In this document: in pieces, positions 7,303 to 15,425 of the stretch
Position numbering within the stretch: the stretch's first letter is position 1
Layout of the letters: the number at the start of each line of letters is the position of its first letter
Assembly (NCBI GenBank): GCA_964553045.1
Contig: CAZKJG010000005.1
Span: 62,001-126,000 of the forward strand
Length of the DNA stretch: 64,000 nt
DNA from: JAWLEP01 sp964553045
GTDB taxonomy: Bacteria; Fermentibacterota; Fermentibacteria; Fermentibacterales; JCC-6
Direction: 5' to 3'
Program-made: the position numbers and the translations under genes
The notes under the pieces: generated by a model
The model's database searches: none
Seen by the model: only the letters and a program-made list of their open reading frames with translations
What the model was told of the DNA's origin: nothing

Positions 7303-8037
7303 TTAGTCAAAATACTGACTCACGTCCGCCGGTGCGGTACCGGTGATTCCGAAGAAGAGATCCTGCAGCTCCTCGGGGGGAACGTCTTCGGGGCGCATGG
7401 TTCTGATCAGCCTGCCCTGGTGGATGATGCCCAGGCGATGGCAGAACCGGTGCGCCACCGGCAGGGTGTGGGTGGATATGACCACCGCCGCCCCGCTGGC
7501 GGCTGCCGACCGGGCCATTCGATGGAAGGTCTCCGCCGAGGCGGGGTCGAGGCCCACCAGCGGCTCGTCTATGGCATAGAGGCTGGCCCTGGCCACGAAG
7601 GCCGAGCTGAGCACCACCCGCTGGACCATACCGTGTGAGTAGGATTCCGCCCTCTTGTCCAGCCAGCCCTCCATGTCGAAGAGCCTCTCGTGGAAGCGTA
7701 TCCGCTCTTCGAGCTCACTGCGGTCTATCTCCCTCAGGCGTCCGGAGAACCGCAGGAACTCACGGCCGGTGAGCCTGGGATAGACCGTGGGCTCGTCGGG
7801 GACGTAGGCCACCCGCGAACGGACGGCCTCCGGGTACTCGGACATATCGATGGAATCCACGGTGATCCGTCCGGAATCGGGAAACACCAGCCCGGAGACC
7901 ATTCGCAGCGTCGTGCTCTTGCCGGCGCCGTTGGGCCCCAGCAGTCCGAACACCTCTCCCGCCGGGACCTCCAGTGTGACGTCGTCCACTGCCACCTTCT
8001 CGCCGAAGCTCTTCCTAACCCCGTGCAGGCTCAGCAT
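7303..8037 (-). CDS. ABC transporter ATP-binding protein
   Basis: A 244-residue ATPase domain with Walker A GPNGAGKST (about 34-42), a signature written YSHGMVQR in place of LSGGQ, Walker B LYAIDEP, a D-loop GLD and the switch His in ISTHTL. This variant signature is common in the CcmA/NatA-like exporters. No membrane subunit lies next to it; its neighbours are ftsY upstream and a 33-aa ORF downstream, so the partner permease must be encoded elsewhere. The ATG at 8037 lies 8 nt after the stop of ftsY, which marks it as the last gene of the ftsY-smc operon. Confidence 0.88.
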   Translation of the reverse strand: MLSLHGVRKSFGEKVAVDDVTLEVPAGEVFGLLGPNGAGKSTTLRMVSGLVFPDSGRITVDSIDMSEYPEAVRSRVAYVPDEPTVYPRLTGREFLRFSGRLREIDRSELEERIRFHERLFDMEGWLDKRAESYSHGMVQRVVLSSAFVARASLYAIDEPLVGLDPASAETFHRMARSAAASGAAVVISTHTLPVAHRFCHRLGIIHQGRLIRTMRPEDVPPEELQDLFFGITGTAPADVSQYFD

Positions 8038-8045
8038 GCGCTGCC

Positions 8046-8936
8046 TCAGTCCTCCAGACCCAGCAGCGCCCTGACGTAGGCCTTCTGGTCGAAGGCCAGC
8101 AGGTCCCCGGCGCTCTCCCCCACTCCCACGTACTCGATGGGAATCTCCAGGCTGCTGGCCATGGCCAGAACGGCTCCGCCCCTGGCGGTACCGTCGAGCT
8201 TGGTCACCACCAGCCCGGTTACGGGAAGGGAATCCAGGAACTGGCTGGCCTGGGCCAGAGCGTTCTGGCCTACCGTGCCGTCCAGCACCAGGAGCACCCG
8301 GTGGGGCGCTCCCTCGAGGGCCTTGCCGCATACGCGGTGCACCTTGGTGAGCTCCTTCATAAGGCCCGTCCTGTTGGGCAGCCTTCCCGCGGTGTCTACG
8401 ATCACCCGGTCGTACCCGCGTGAGACGCTCCGCTTTATCGCGTCGAACGCCACGGCTCCCGGATCGGCGCCCTCCAGCTGGGTCATGCATTCCAGGCCCA
8501 GACGGTCGGCCCAGGTGGAGAGCTGCTCGGCCGCGGCCGGGCGGAAGGTGTCGGCGCAGGCCAGGAGTATCTCCTCGCCCCCACCGGCGAACCTGCTGGC
8601 CAGGCGGGCGATGGTGGTCGTCTTTCCCGAACCGTTGACACCCACCACCAGATCGATGTGCGGGGTTGCCTTCCGCTCCTCCTCACGTTCCCGGACCGGT
8701 ACTCGCTCCATCAGCAGGTCGGCAAGGGCGTGCCGCCAGCCACGCTGGTCCCCCCTGGCCCGGGAGGGGAGTTCCTCCACGACCATGTCGGTCAGCTCCC
8801 AGCCCAGGTCACTGCCCAGGAGTATCTCCTCGGCCTCCTCCAGATCCTCATCCTCCACCGTCTCGCGTCCCAGTATGCCGGCCAGGCCATCGCCCAGCAG
8901 CCTTCTGGTCTTGCGCAGGCCGTCCGACAGCCCCAT
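8046..8936 (-). CDS. ftsY: Signal recognition particle receptor FtsY
   Basis: A 296-residue SRP GTPase: an N-domain helical bundle (1-90), then the G-domain with GVNGSGKTTT (about 99-108), the DTFRPAAAEQL insertion-box region, DTAGR, TKLDG and the closing GVGESAGDL. It docks ribosome-SRP complexes at the membrane for co-translational insertion. It lacks the long acidic A-domain of enterobacterial FtsY, as most bacterial versions do. The ATG overlaps the smc stop codon (ATGA), and smc-ftsY adjacency is widespread in bacteria. Confidence 0.97.
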   Translation of the reverse strand: MGLSDGLRKTRRLLGDGLAGILGRETVEDEDLEEAEEILLGSDLGWELTDMVVEELPSRARGDQRGWRHALADLLMERVPVREREEERKATPHIDLVVGVNGSGKTTTIARLASRFAGGGEEILLACADTFRPAAAEQLSTWADRLGLECMTQLEGADPGAVAFDAIKRSVSRGYDRVIVDTAGRLPNRTGLMKELTKVHRVCGKALEGAPHRVLLVLDGTVGQNALAQASQFLDSLPVTGLVVTKLDGTARGGAVLAMASSLEIPIEYVGVGESAGDLLAFDQKAYVRALLGLED

Positions 8937-11900
8937 CAGGAGCCGGCCTCCTCCAGGCTTACGGAGGCGGCGCTGGAGACGCCCTTCTCCTGCATGGTCA
9001 CGCCGTATAGGACGTCGGCGGCCTCCATGGTCCTCTTGTTGTGGGTTATCACCACGAACTGCGTCTTTTCGCTGAACCTGTGCAGCAGGTCCACGAAGCG
9101 GTCTATGTTGGAGTCGTCCAGCGGCGCGTCCAGCTCGTCGAGGACGCAGAAGGGCGACGGCTTGACCAGGTAGAGCGAGAAGAGCAGGGCCACCGCGGCC
9201 AGAGCCTGCTCCCCGTCGGACAGGACCGCCACGTTGGAGAGCTTCTTGCCGGCGGGCCGGGCCAGTATCTGGACACCGCCCTCCAGGGGATCGTCCGCCT
9301 CCAGGGGCATTATGTCGGCCTCGCCGCCTCCGAAGAGGTGCACGAAGAGCTCGCGGAAGTTAGCCCTCACGTGCTGGAATGTCTCCTCGAACCGCTTGGC
9401 GGCGGTGCGGTTGATCTCCGATATCGCCCGCAGCAGGGAGTCCCTGGCCTCGACCAGGTCGGTCCTCTGCTCCTCCAGGAACGCCAGCCTGTTGCTGGCC
9501 TCCTCGTGCTCCTTGACCGCCAGCATGTTCACCGGCCCCAGACGCTCGCGGTATCCGCGCTGGCGGTCCAGGTTGCTCTGCAGCTGCTCCTCGTCCATGG
9601 ACCAGTACCTGCTTCCCTGGCCGGGCAGGACGCCCGCGGTCTCCTTCAGGCCCGCCAGCCTCTCCTCGTAGATGGAGATCCTGCCCTCCAGCTGGGAGGT
9701 CCGGTCACGAACCTCCCCCATGCGCTCCCGCAGGTCGCCCACCATCTTCTGGGCCCCGGCAACCGCCTCCAACGCCCTGCCCCTTCTTCCCAGGGCCTCG
9801 GTTCTGTCCCCTTCGGCGCTCTCCCGGCGGCCGCGCACCTCCTCCACCGCCCTACGCTTCTCTCCCACGGAATCCCGCAGCCGCTGCCGCTCCTCCTCCA
9901 GCTCACCGATCCTCTCATCGGACTCCCGGGCCCTGCGACGGGCGGCGCCGGAATCCTTCCGCAGCCGCTCGATGTCCGCCCGCAGCCTCTCCAGCTCCTC
10001 CTCCCTGCTGCGAAGGTCGAAGGCGGCGGCGCTCTCCTCGGAGCCGAGCCTGCCTACCTCGTCGCCTATACGGGAGAGCTCCGACTCCAGCCGGGACACC
10101 CGCTTCTCCACGGCGTCCCTGCGTTCCCGCAGGCCGTCCATTCCGCAGGAGGGCCCGGCCGAGTCGAGGCTGGACAACTCGTCCTCCAGCTCCGGCAGGC
10201 GCGCCTCGACGCTCCGCAGCTCCGATCCGGTCTCCTCCAGGTTCCCCCGAATCCCCTCCAGCCTGGTGCGGGCGGAGGCGAGCTCGCTGTCCATCCCGGA
10301 GAGCGAGGAAGAGAGGGACTCCTCGAGGCCGCGGGCCTCCGCCAGCTCTTCGGCCAGCCGCTCCCCGTCCCGTTCCCTGCCGGCAATCCTCTCCTCCAGC
10401 CGGGAGATCAGGCCCCGGGTCTCATCGGCCAGGGCCCGGCGCTCCATGCTCCCGGCGGACGCCGGTGAGATTCCCAGCCGGGCCAGGCCACCGGAGCGCA
10501 GCAGGTCGCCGTCCCGGGTGACCAGATCGAGGCCAAAGCCATCACGCATCCACGCCAGAGCCGTCTGCCGGTCCGGAGCCACGGCACCCCCGGAGAGTAT
10601 CGCCGCGAAGGCCTTTCGGTCGTCGTCCACGGTGTCGGGCAGCCATACGCCGCCCTCCGGCAGATCCGGCCGCTTCGGCGGCTCAAGGCCGGTCAGGGCC
10701 ACCCGCCTGCCGTCCGTGCCTTTCACCTCTTCGTGCGGCGGCTCCACTGTCTCGGCGTCCTGGAAGGCATCGAGGTAGGCGCCCACGGCCTTCTCGTATC
10801 CCTCGCGGACCGCCATGCTCTGGCCCAGGGTCCGACTGTCTTCCTGCGACGGAACTTCCTCCAGTGCCGCCAGCCGCTCCCGGCGGGCGGCCTTCTCCAT
10901 CTGCAGGCCGTGGATTCCGTTCCGAAGCCGCCTTACGGCCTCGAGAAGCTCCTCCACCTTCTCACGTTGCCGCGAGAGTTCCTCGGCGCACCCGTTCCTC
11001 CGCCCCTCGAGGGCCTCCGTCTTCCCGGCGGCGGAGCTGCGGTACTCTTCCAGCTCCGATACCCTCTTCCGAAGGGACTCCCGGCGCTCACGCGCCGAGC
11101 GCAGCTCCTGCTCCAGCCTCTCCCTGCGCTGCAGCCGGCTGCGGTTCTTCTCCTCCAGCTCGGATATCGACCGGCGGACGCCGGCCAGCTCCTCACGGCT
11201 GTCCTTCAGGCTCCCGCGAACCTCCTCCCGGCGCTCCCTGGCGGCCTTCGCCTCCTCCGCGGCTTCCTCGGCGCGCTTTCGAAAGCCCTCCAGCGAATCC
11301 TGCAGCTCGGAGACGTCCGTGCGAAGCTCCTCGGCCCTGCGATCCAGCTCCTCCGCCCGGTCCCGCTGCTCGCGGCGAAGTTCGTCGGCGTCGTCTATTC
11401 GAGTGGACATGCTGGATATCCTGGTCTGAATGACGGCCAGCTCCCGCTCCAGGCCGGACTGCTCCCGCTCCAGGGCGGCGCAGCGCTCACGGACCTCGTC
11501 CAGGGCCGTCTCCGTCCTCTCGGCCTCGGTGGACGCCTCGGCTAGGGAGGCTTCCGCCGCCGCCAGCCCGGCGCCGACATCCTCCCGCCTCGATTCCAGC
11601 TCCATTCTCTGCAGCACGGAATCGGAGAGGAGGTCACCCACCTCCCGAAGCCTTCGGGACACCATGACGCCTCTGATCTCGGAGATCCTGCGCTCGGCCT
11701 TCTCGTAGCGGCGGAAGGCGGAGACCTGCTTCCTGAGGGCGGCCACGGTGGATCGGACCTCCCCCATGATGTCGTCGATCCTCTCCAGGTCCTCGGTGGT
11801 GGAGTTCAGCTTCAGCTCGGCGCGGTGCCGCTGTATCTTGTACCTGGTGATCCCGGCGGCCTCGTCGAACAGGAAGCGGCGGTCCTCCGGGCGGCTGGAG

Positions 11901-12349
11901 AGTATCGTCTTGACCATGTTCCTGGTGAGTATCCAGTAGCCGTTGCTGCCCAGACCCCGGTCTACGATCAGGTCGGTGATGTCCATGAGGCGGCAGCGGT
12001 TCCCGTTGATCAGGTACTCGCTCTCACCGGACCTGAACAGCCGGCGCGCTATTCGGACCTCGTCGAAGTCCAGGTTCAGGGCCCGGCCCGAGTTGTCGAA
12101 GGTTATCACCACCTCCGCCATTCCCAGGGGCTTGCGGTCGGCGCTCCCGGAGAAGATGACGTCCTCCATCCTCTCCGACCGCAGCTGCTTGGGGCTCTGC
12201 GACCCCAGCACCCATCTCAGGGCGTCGGCCACATTGCTCTTGCCGGCTCCGTTGGGGCCCACCACGGCGGTAATTCCGGGACGGAACTGCATCTCGAAGG
12301 CGTCGGCGAAGGACTTGAAGCCGACTATCTCCAGTCTTCTCAGAAACAA
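8936..12349 (-). CDS. smc: Chromosome condensation protein SMC
   Basis: A 1137-residue SMC protein. The N-terminal ATPase half has GPNGAGKSN at about 31-39. Two long charged coiled coils flank a hinge near residues 500-650, and the C-terminal half has the signature and Walker B VLDELDAPLDD. It dimerises, entraps DNA and compacts and segregates the chromosome. The ABC signature reads LSDGE (about residue 1042) instead of LSGGE, a change at a normally invariant glycine. The TTG at 12349 follows a GGGGGGA site in the 16-nt gap after pgsA and places the family-typical start FLRRLEIVGFKSF at the N-terminus. The longer in-frame sequence overlaps pgsA and is not homologous. Confidence 0.96.
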   Translation of the reverse strand: MFLRRLEIVGFKSFADAFEMQFRPGITAVVGPNGAGKSNVADALRWVLGSQSPKQLRSERMEDVIFSGSADRKPLGMAEVVITFDNSGRALNLDFDEVRIARRLFRSGESEYLINGNRCRLMDITDLIVDRGLGSNGYWILTRNMVKTILSSRPEDRRFLFDEAAGITRYKIQRHRAELKLNSTTEDLERIDDIMGEVRSTVAALRKQVSAFRRYEKAERRISEIRGVMVSRRLREVGDLLSDSVLQRMELESRREDVGAGLAAAEASLAEASTEAERTETALDEVRERCAALEREQSGLERELAVIQTRISSMSTRIDDADELRREQRDRAEELDRRAEELRTDVSELQDSLEGFRKRAEEAAEEAKAARERREEVRGSLKDSREELAGVRRSISELEEKNRSRLQRRERLEQELRSARERRESLRKRVSELEEYRSSAAGKTEALEGRRNGCAEELSRQREKVEELLEAVRRLRNGIHGLQMEKAARRERLAALEEVPSQEDSRTLGQSMAVREGYEKAVGAYLDAFQDAETVEPPHEEVKGTDGRRVALTGLEPPKRPDLPEGGVWLPDTVDDDRKAFAAILSGGAVAPDRQTALAWMRDGFGLDLVTRDGDLLRSGGLARLGISPASAGSMERRALADETRGLISRLEERIAGRERDGERLAEELAEARGLEESLSSSLSGMDSELASARTRLEGIRGNLEETGSELRSVEARLPELEDELSSLDSAGPSCGMDGLRERRDAVEKRVSRLESELSRIGDEVGRLGSEESAAAFDLRSREEELERLRADIERLRKDSGAARRRARESDERIGELEEERQRLRDSVGEKRRAVEEVRGRRESAEGDRTEALGRRGRALEAVAGAQKMVGDLRERMGEVRDRTSQLEGRISIYEERLAGLKETAGVLPGQGSRYWSMDEEQLQSNLDRQRGYRERLGPVNMLAVKEHEEASNRLAFLEEQRTDLVEARDSLLRAISEINRTAAKRFEETFQHVRANFRELFVHLFGGGEADIMPLEADDPLEGGVQILARPAGKKLSNVAVLSDGEQALAAVALLFSLYLVKPSPFCVLDELDAPLDDSNIDRFVDLLHRFSEKTQFVVITHNKRTMEAADVLYGVTMQEKGVSSAASVSLEEAGS

Positions 12350-12365
12350 GTGGGGTCCCCCCGGT

Positions 12366-12929
12366 TCAGGCCGTGTTCCGGCTTCCGCCGCTGCGGAGCC
12401 TCCGCACAGAGGTGCTAATGTAAACAATCAGGCTGAGGATAACGAGGGTAACGGACGCCAGCCCCAGGGGACCGGCGCCCCACAGGATGCCGGCGGAGGG
12501 CCAGAGGGCCTGTCTGATCAGGTAGGCCGTCAGGACGCACGTAGCCAGCTTCCCCCAGATGTTGGACGAGGGCGGGGCGCCCAGCCTGCCGATTATGGCC
12601 AGTCCCCCCGCGGCTATCAGAGCGTCCCTCACCACCACCAACAGAACCAGCCAGAGGGGGACCAGCTCCAGGATGGTGAGGGTGACCAGGAAGGCGGCGA
12701 AGGCCACCTTGTCCGCCAGCGGATCGAGAATGCGTCCCCAGTCGCTCTCCGTGCCTGTCCTTCGGGCCACCCAGCCATCGAGCGCGTCGGTGGCCACCGC
12801 CAGCAGCATCGTCATCGCCGTGGCCGTGGAGTCGCCGCGCCAGACGAACCAGCAGGCCATCAGGGCCAAAGGGACCCTGGAGATGCTGAGCAGGTTGGCC
12901 ACCCCCCAGAAGGGACCCTCCAGCCTCAA
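12366..12929 (-). CDS. pgsA: CDP-diacylglycerol-glycerol-3-phosphate phosphatidyltransferase
   Basis: A 187-residue membrane enzyme with the CDP-alcohol phosphotransferase motif spread over DALDGWVARRTG and GRILDPLADK, which supplies the Asp residues that bind Mg-CDP. About five transmembrane helices follow. It makes phosphatidylglycerophosphate for phosphatidylglycerol and cardiolipin. The start is a TTG at 12929 overlapping the recN TGA (TTGA). The family also includes other phosphatidyl transferases, so glycerol-3-phosphate specificity is inferred from overall similarity to PgsA. Confidence 0.9.
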   Translation of the reverse strand: MRLEGPFWGVANLLSISRVPLALMACWFVWRGDSTATAMTMLLAVATDALDGWVARRTGTESDWGRILDPLADKVAFAAFLVTLTILELVPLWLVLLVVVRDALIAAGGLAIIGRLGAPPSSNIWGKLATCVLTAYLIRQALWPSAGILWGAGPLGLASVTLVILSLIVYISTSVRRLRSGGSRNTA

Positions 12930-14557
12930 GCCCCCGCTCCCTCGAGCATGCTCCTGGCGTGCTCCATGGCAGCCTCGCCGCCGCCCAGTATCCTGGCCAG
13001 CTCCTCCAGTCTCCTCTCCCCCTCCATGGTGCGAACCTCCGTCACCGGCATGCCGGACTCCACCCGCTTGCTCACGGCCAGGTGGTTCTCGGCCCTGGCG
13101 GCTATCTGGGCCAGATGGGTTATAACCAGCACCTGGCGGTCACCGGAGGCGGCCCTGGCCAGGGAGTCGGCCAGCAGGTGAGCCGTACGGCCGCCCACTC
13201 CGGCGTCGATCTCGTCAAAGGCCATCGTGGGGTGGTCGCGGACGTCGGCAAGCGCCAGGCGCAGAGCCAGGGCCAGACGGGAGAGCTCTCCGCCGCTGGC
13301 CACGGAGGACAGCTGGCCCGGCTCCATTCCCGGGTTGGCCGAGAAGAGGAACGAGGGCAGCTCCAGACCGTCTGCACAGACCGGAACGTCCGCTATGACC
13401 AGCGAGCGCGACCGCTGCGGCGGCTTCATCTCAACGCCGAAGTGGGAGTCGGACATGCCCAGCCCCGCCAGCTCGTCCGCCACCCTCTGCTCCAGGCGGC
13501 GGGCCGCCTCCTCACGGGAGTCACGCAGACCCCGGGCGCGCTGCATCAGGTCCTCCCGAAGCTGCGGGACGGAACCGTCCAGGGCCGCCAGCTCCCTCTC
13601 CATATCCGCCATCTCATCCAGCCGGACCCTCAGCCGGTCGACACGCCCCATGAGAGCCTCGATGCTGCCGCCGCACCTGGCCAGGAGCCTGGAGTAACTG
13701 TCCAGTCTGTCGTCCAGCTCCTCGAGCCGCCACGGCGCCTCCTCCACGTCCTCGATCATCCCGTCACAGAGGGAGGCCGCTTCGTCTATGGCAATGGCCG
13801 CCTGCTCCAGGAGCTCCGATGCCTGCTCCCCCGGTTCGCCCAGCGATGCCAGCCGTGCCTGAACGTCCCTGACCGCCGCGGACAGGCTGTGATCCTCCCC
13901 TGCCAGTGCCTCGGAGGCCCCGGAGAGGGTGTCGGCCATATCGGCCAGCTTTCGAAGGCTGCGGCGCTCCTCCATGAGCTCCCGGTACTCCTCCTCCGAG
14001 GGTCGAGTTTGTTCGATCTCCGAGAGCTCCTCGGCCAGCAGACCCCGCTCCTCCGCAAGACCCGCCAGCCTGACTCTCAGCTCCTCACGGCGGGCCGACT
14101 GGGACCGCAAACGGCCGAACAGCTCCTCCACCTCTTCGAAGAGCTCGCGGGATTCGGCCATCTCGTCCAGCCACCGCTGCTGAACCCTGCGGGACAGCAG
14201 AGCGGGAGTGGAGCGCTGGGAGTGCAGGTCGACCATGGCCCCCACCCTCTCCCGGGCCTCCTCCAGGGTGCACAGCCGGTCGTCGCAGAACATCCTGCTT
14301 CTGCCGGCGGCGTATACCTCCCTGCGGACGATGGTATCGCCGTCGCCGGCCTCGAAGTGGGCCTCCACGCTGGCCAGCCTCTCTCCGGAGCGAACCAGGC
14401 CGGTGTCAGCCCGGGTTCCCAGGGCCAGCAGCAGACCGTCCACCAGAATGGACTTGCCGGCTCCGGTCTCTCCCGTCAGCACGTTCAGGCCGGGGACCAG
14501 CTCCAGGGTAGTATCGCTTATGGTGGCCAGGTTGCGCAGGCTGAGACGGGCCAGCAT
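12926..14557 (-). CDS. recN: DNA repair ATPase RecN
   Basis: A 543-residue SMC-like ATPase. LSLRNLATISDTTLELVPGLNVLTGETGAGKS (Walker A about 29-37) opens the protein. A moderate coiled coil of Glu/Arg-rich helices occupies the middle, and SVASGGELSRLALALRLAL, FDEIDAGVGG and ITHLAQIAA form the C-terminal ATPase half. It acts in double-strand break repair, bringing DNA ends together. ATG start; 1 nt follows the nadK stop codon, and pgsA overlaps its 3' end. Confidence 0.96.
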   Translation of the reverse strand: MLARLSLRNLATISDTTLELVPGLNVLTGETGAGKSILVDGLLLALGTRADTGLVRSGERLASVEAHFEAGDGDTIVRREVYAAGRSRMFCDDRLCTLEEARERVGAMVDLHSQRSTPALLSRRVQQRWLDEMAESRELFEEVEELFGRLRSQSARREELRVRLAGLAEERGLLAEELSEIEQTRPSEEEYRELMEERRSLRKLADMADTLSGASEALAGEDHSLSAAVRDVQARLASLGEPGEQASELLEQAAIAIDEAASLCDGMIEDVEEAPWRLEELDDRLDSYSRLLARCGGSIEALMGRVDRLRVRLDEMADMERELAALDGSVPQLREDLMQRARGLRDSREEAARRLEQRVADELAGLGMSDSHFGVEMKPPQRSRSLVIADVPVCADGLELPSFLFSANPGMEPGQLSSVASGGELSRLALALRLALADVRDHPTMAFDEIDAGVGGRTAHLLADSLARAASGDRQVLVITHLAQIAARAENHLAVSKRVESGMPVTEVRTMEGERRLEELARILGGGEAAMEHARSMLEGAGA

Positions 14558-14558
14558 G

Positions 14559-15425
14559 TCAGCCTCTCACTCCCCAGCCCAGCTTCCTGCCCAGACGGCT
14601 GTAGTAGTCGTTTCTCCTCTTGAACCGGATCACGCGGCACACCTGCTCGGAGGTGCTCACCCGCAGGCGCTGGCCGGCCTGCAGGCTGCCCAGGGGCTTT
14701 CCGTCGGCGCTGACGAAGGGGCCGGCTCCCCGCAGGCCGTCAACCGCGATGTCAACGGTTGCCCAGCGGGGAACCACGATGGGTCGTATGGATATCTGGT
14801 GGGGGCAGATGGCCACGATCAGTATGCCCGGTATCTCCGGATCCATGATGGGCCCTCCGGCGGACAGCGCGTAGGCGGTAGAGCCGAGAGGCGTGGATAC
14901 GACCAGCCCGTCCCCCGCGATCCTGGCCACGGGCTCGCGCTCCACGTTCACGCTGAAATGGAGTATTCCACCCATCATGGAGCGGTTCACGCAGAAGTCG
15001 TTGACAGCCGTCAGCCTCTGCCCGCTGGGCATCAGGGCGCTGAGCACCGGCAGCTCTTCGATTCCGAAGGTTCCCTCGGCCAGCCAGTGCAGCGCCTGCC
15101 CGGCATCCTCGAGCTCGGCCGACGCCAGAAAGCCCAAGTGGCCCGTGTTGATACCCAGAACCGGCATATCACGGCCCCGGTAGAAGTCCATGCCGCGCAA
15201 TATGGTGCCGTCGCCGCCCAGGACAAGGCCCACGTCCGCGGAATCTTCGGTCTCCAGGCCGTACTCCTCCAAAACGGCGGAGGATGAGGTGGAGACCATG
15301 AGTTGCAGCCCGGCCTCGTCCGCCCTGTGGATCAGGTTCTTCACCATCCTGGAGTAGGGCGGACTGAAGCTGTCGACGTAGAGTGAGACGGTGGATACCG
15401 GCCGGCCGGTTCCCGCAGCCGTCAT
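14559..15425 (-). CDS. nadK: NAD kinase
   Basis: A 288-residue ATP-NAD kinase with the GGDGT motif (about 70-74), INTGHLGFL, a NDF/NE-type motif (AVNDFCVNR) and DGLVVSTPLGSTAYALSAGGPI. It phosphorylates NAD to NADP in the cytoplasm. The ATG at 15425 overlaps the dxs stop codon (ATGA). The order dxs-nadK-recN matches many bacterial genomes. Confidence 0.95.
   Translation of the reverse strand: MTAAGTGRPVSTVSLYVDSFSPPYSRMVKNLIHRADEAGLQLMVSTSSSAVLEEYGLETEDSADVGLVLGGDGTILRGMDFYRGRDMPVLGINTGHLGFLASAELEDAGQALHWLAEGTFGIEELPVLSALMPSGQRLTAVNDFCVNRSMMGGILHFSVNVEREPVARIAGDGLVVSTPLGSTAYALSAGGPIMDPEIPGILIVAICPHQISIRPIVVPRWATVDIAVDGLRGAGPFVSADGKPLGSLQAGQRLRVSTSEQVCRVIRFKRRNDYYSRLGRKLGWGVRG

Noticed and set aside
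7303..7306. Permease partner for the ABC ATPase downstream
   Set aside because: Only a 33-codon frame and the thioesterase follow; no membrane subunit is present.
12350..12427. Extended N-terminus of SMC
   Set aside because: It would overlap the end of pgsA and has no family similarity; TTG at 12349 with GGGGGGA is better.
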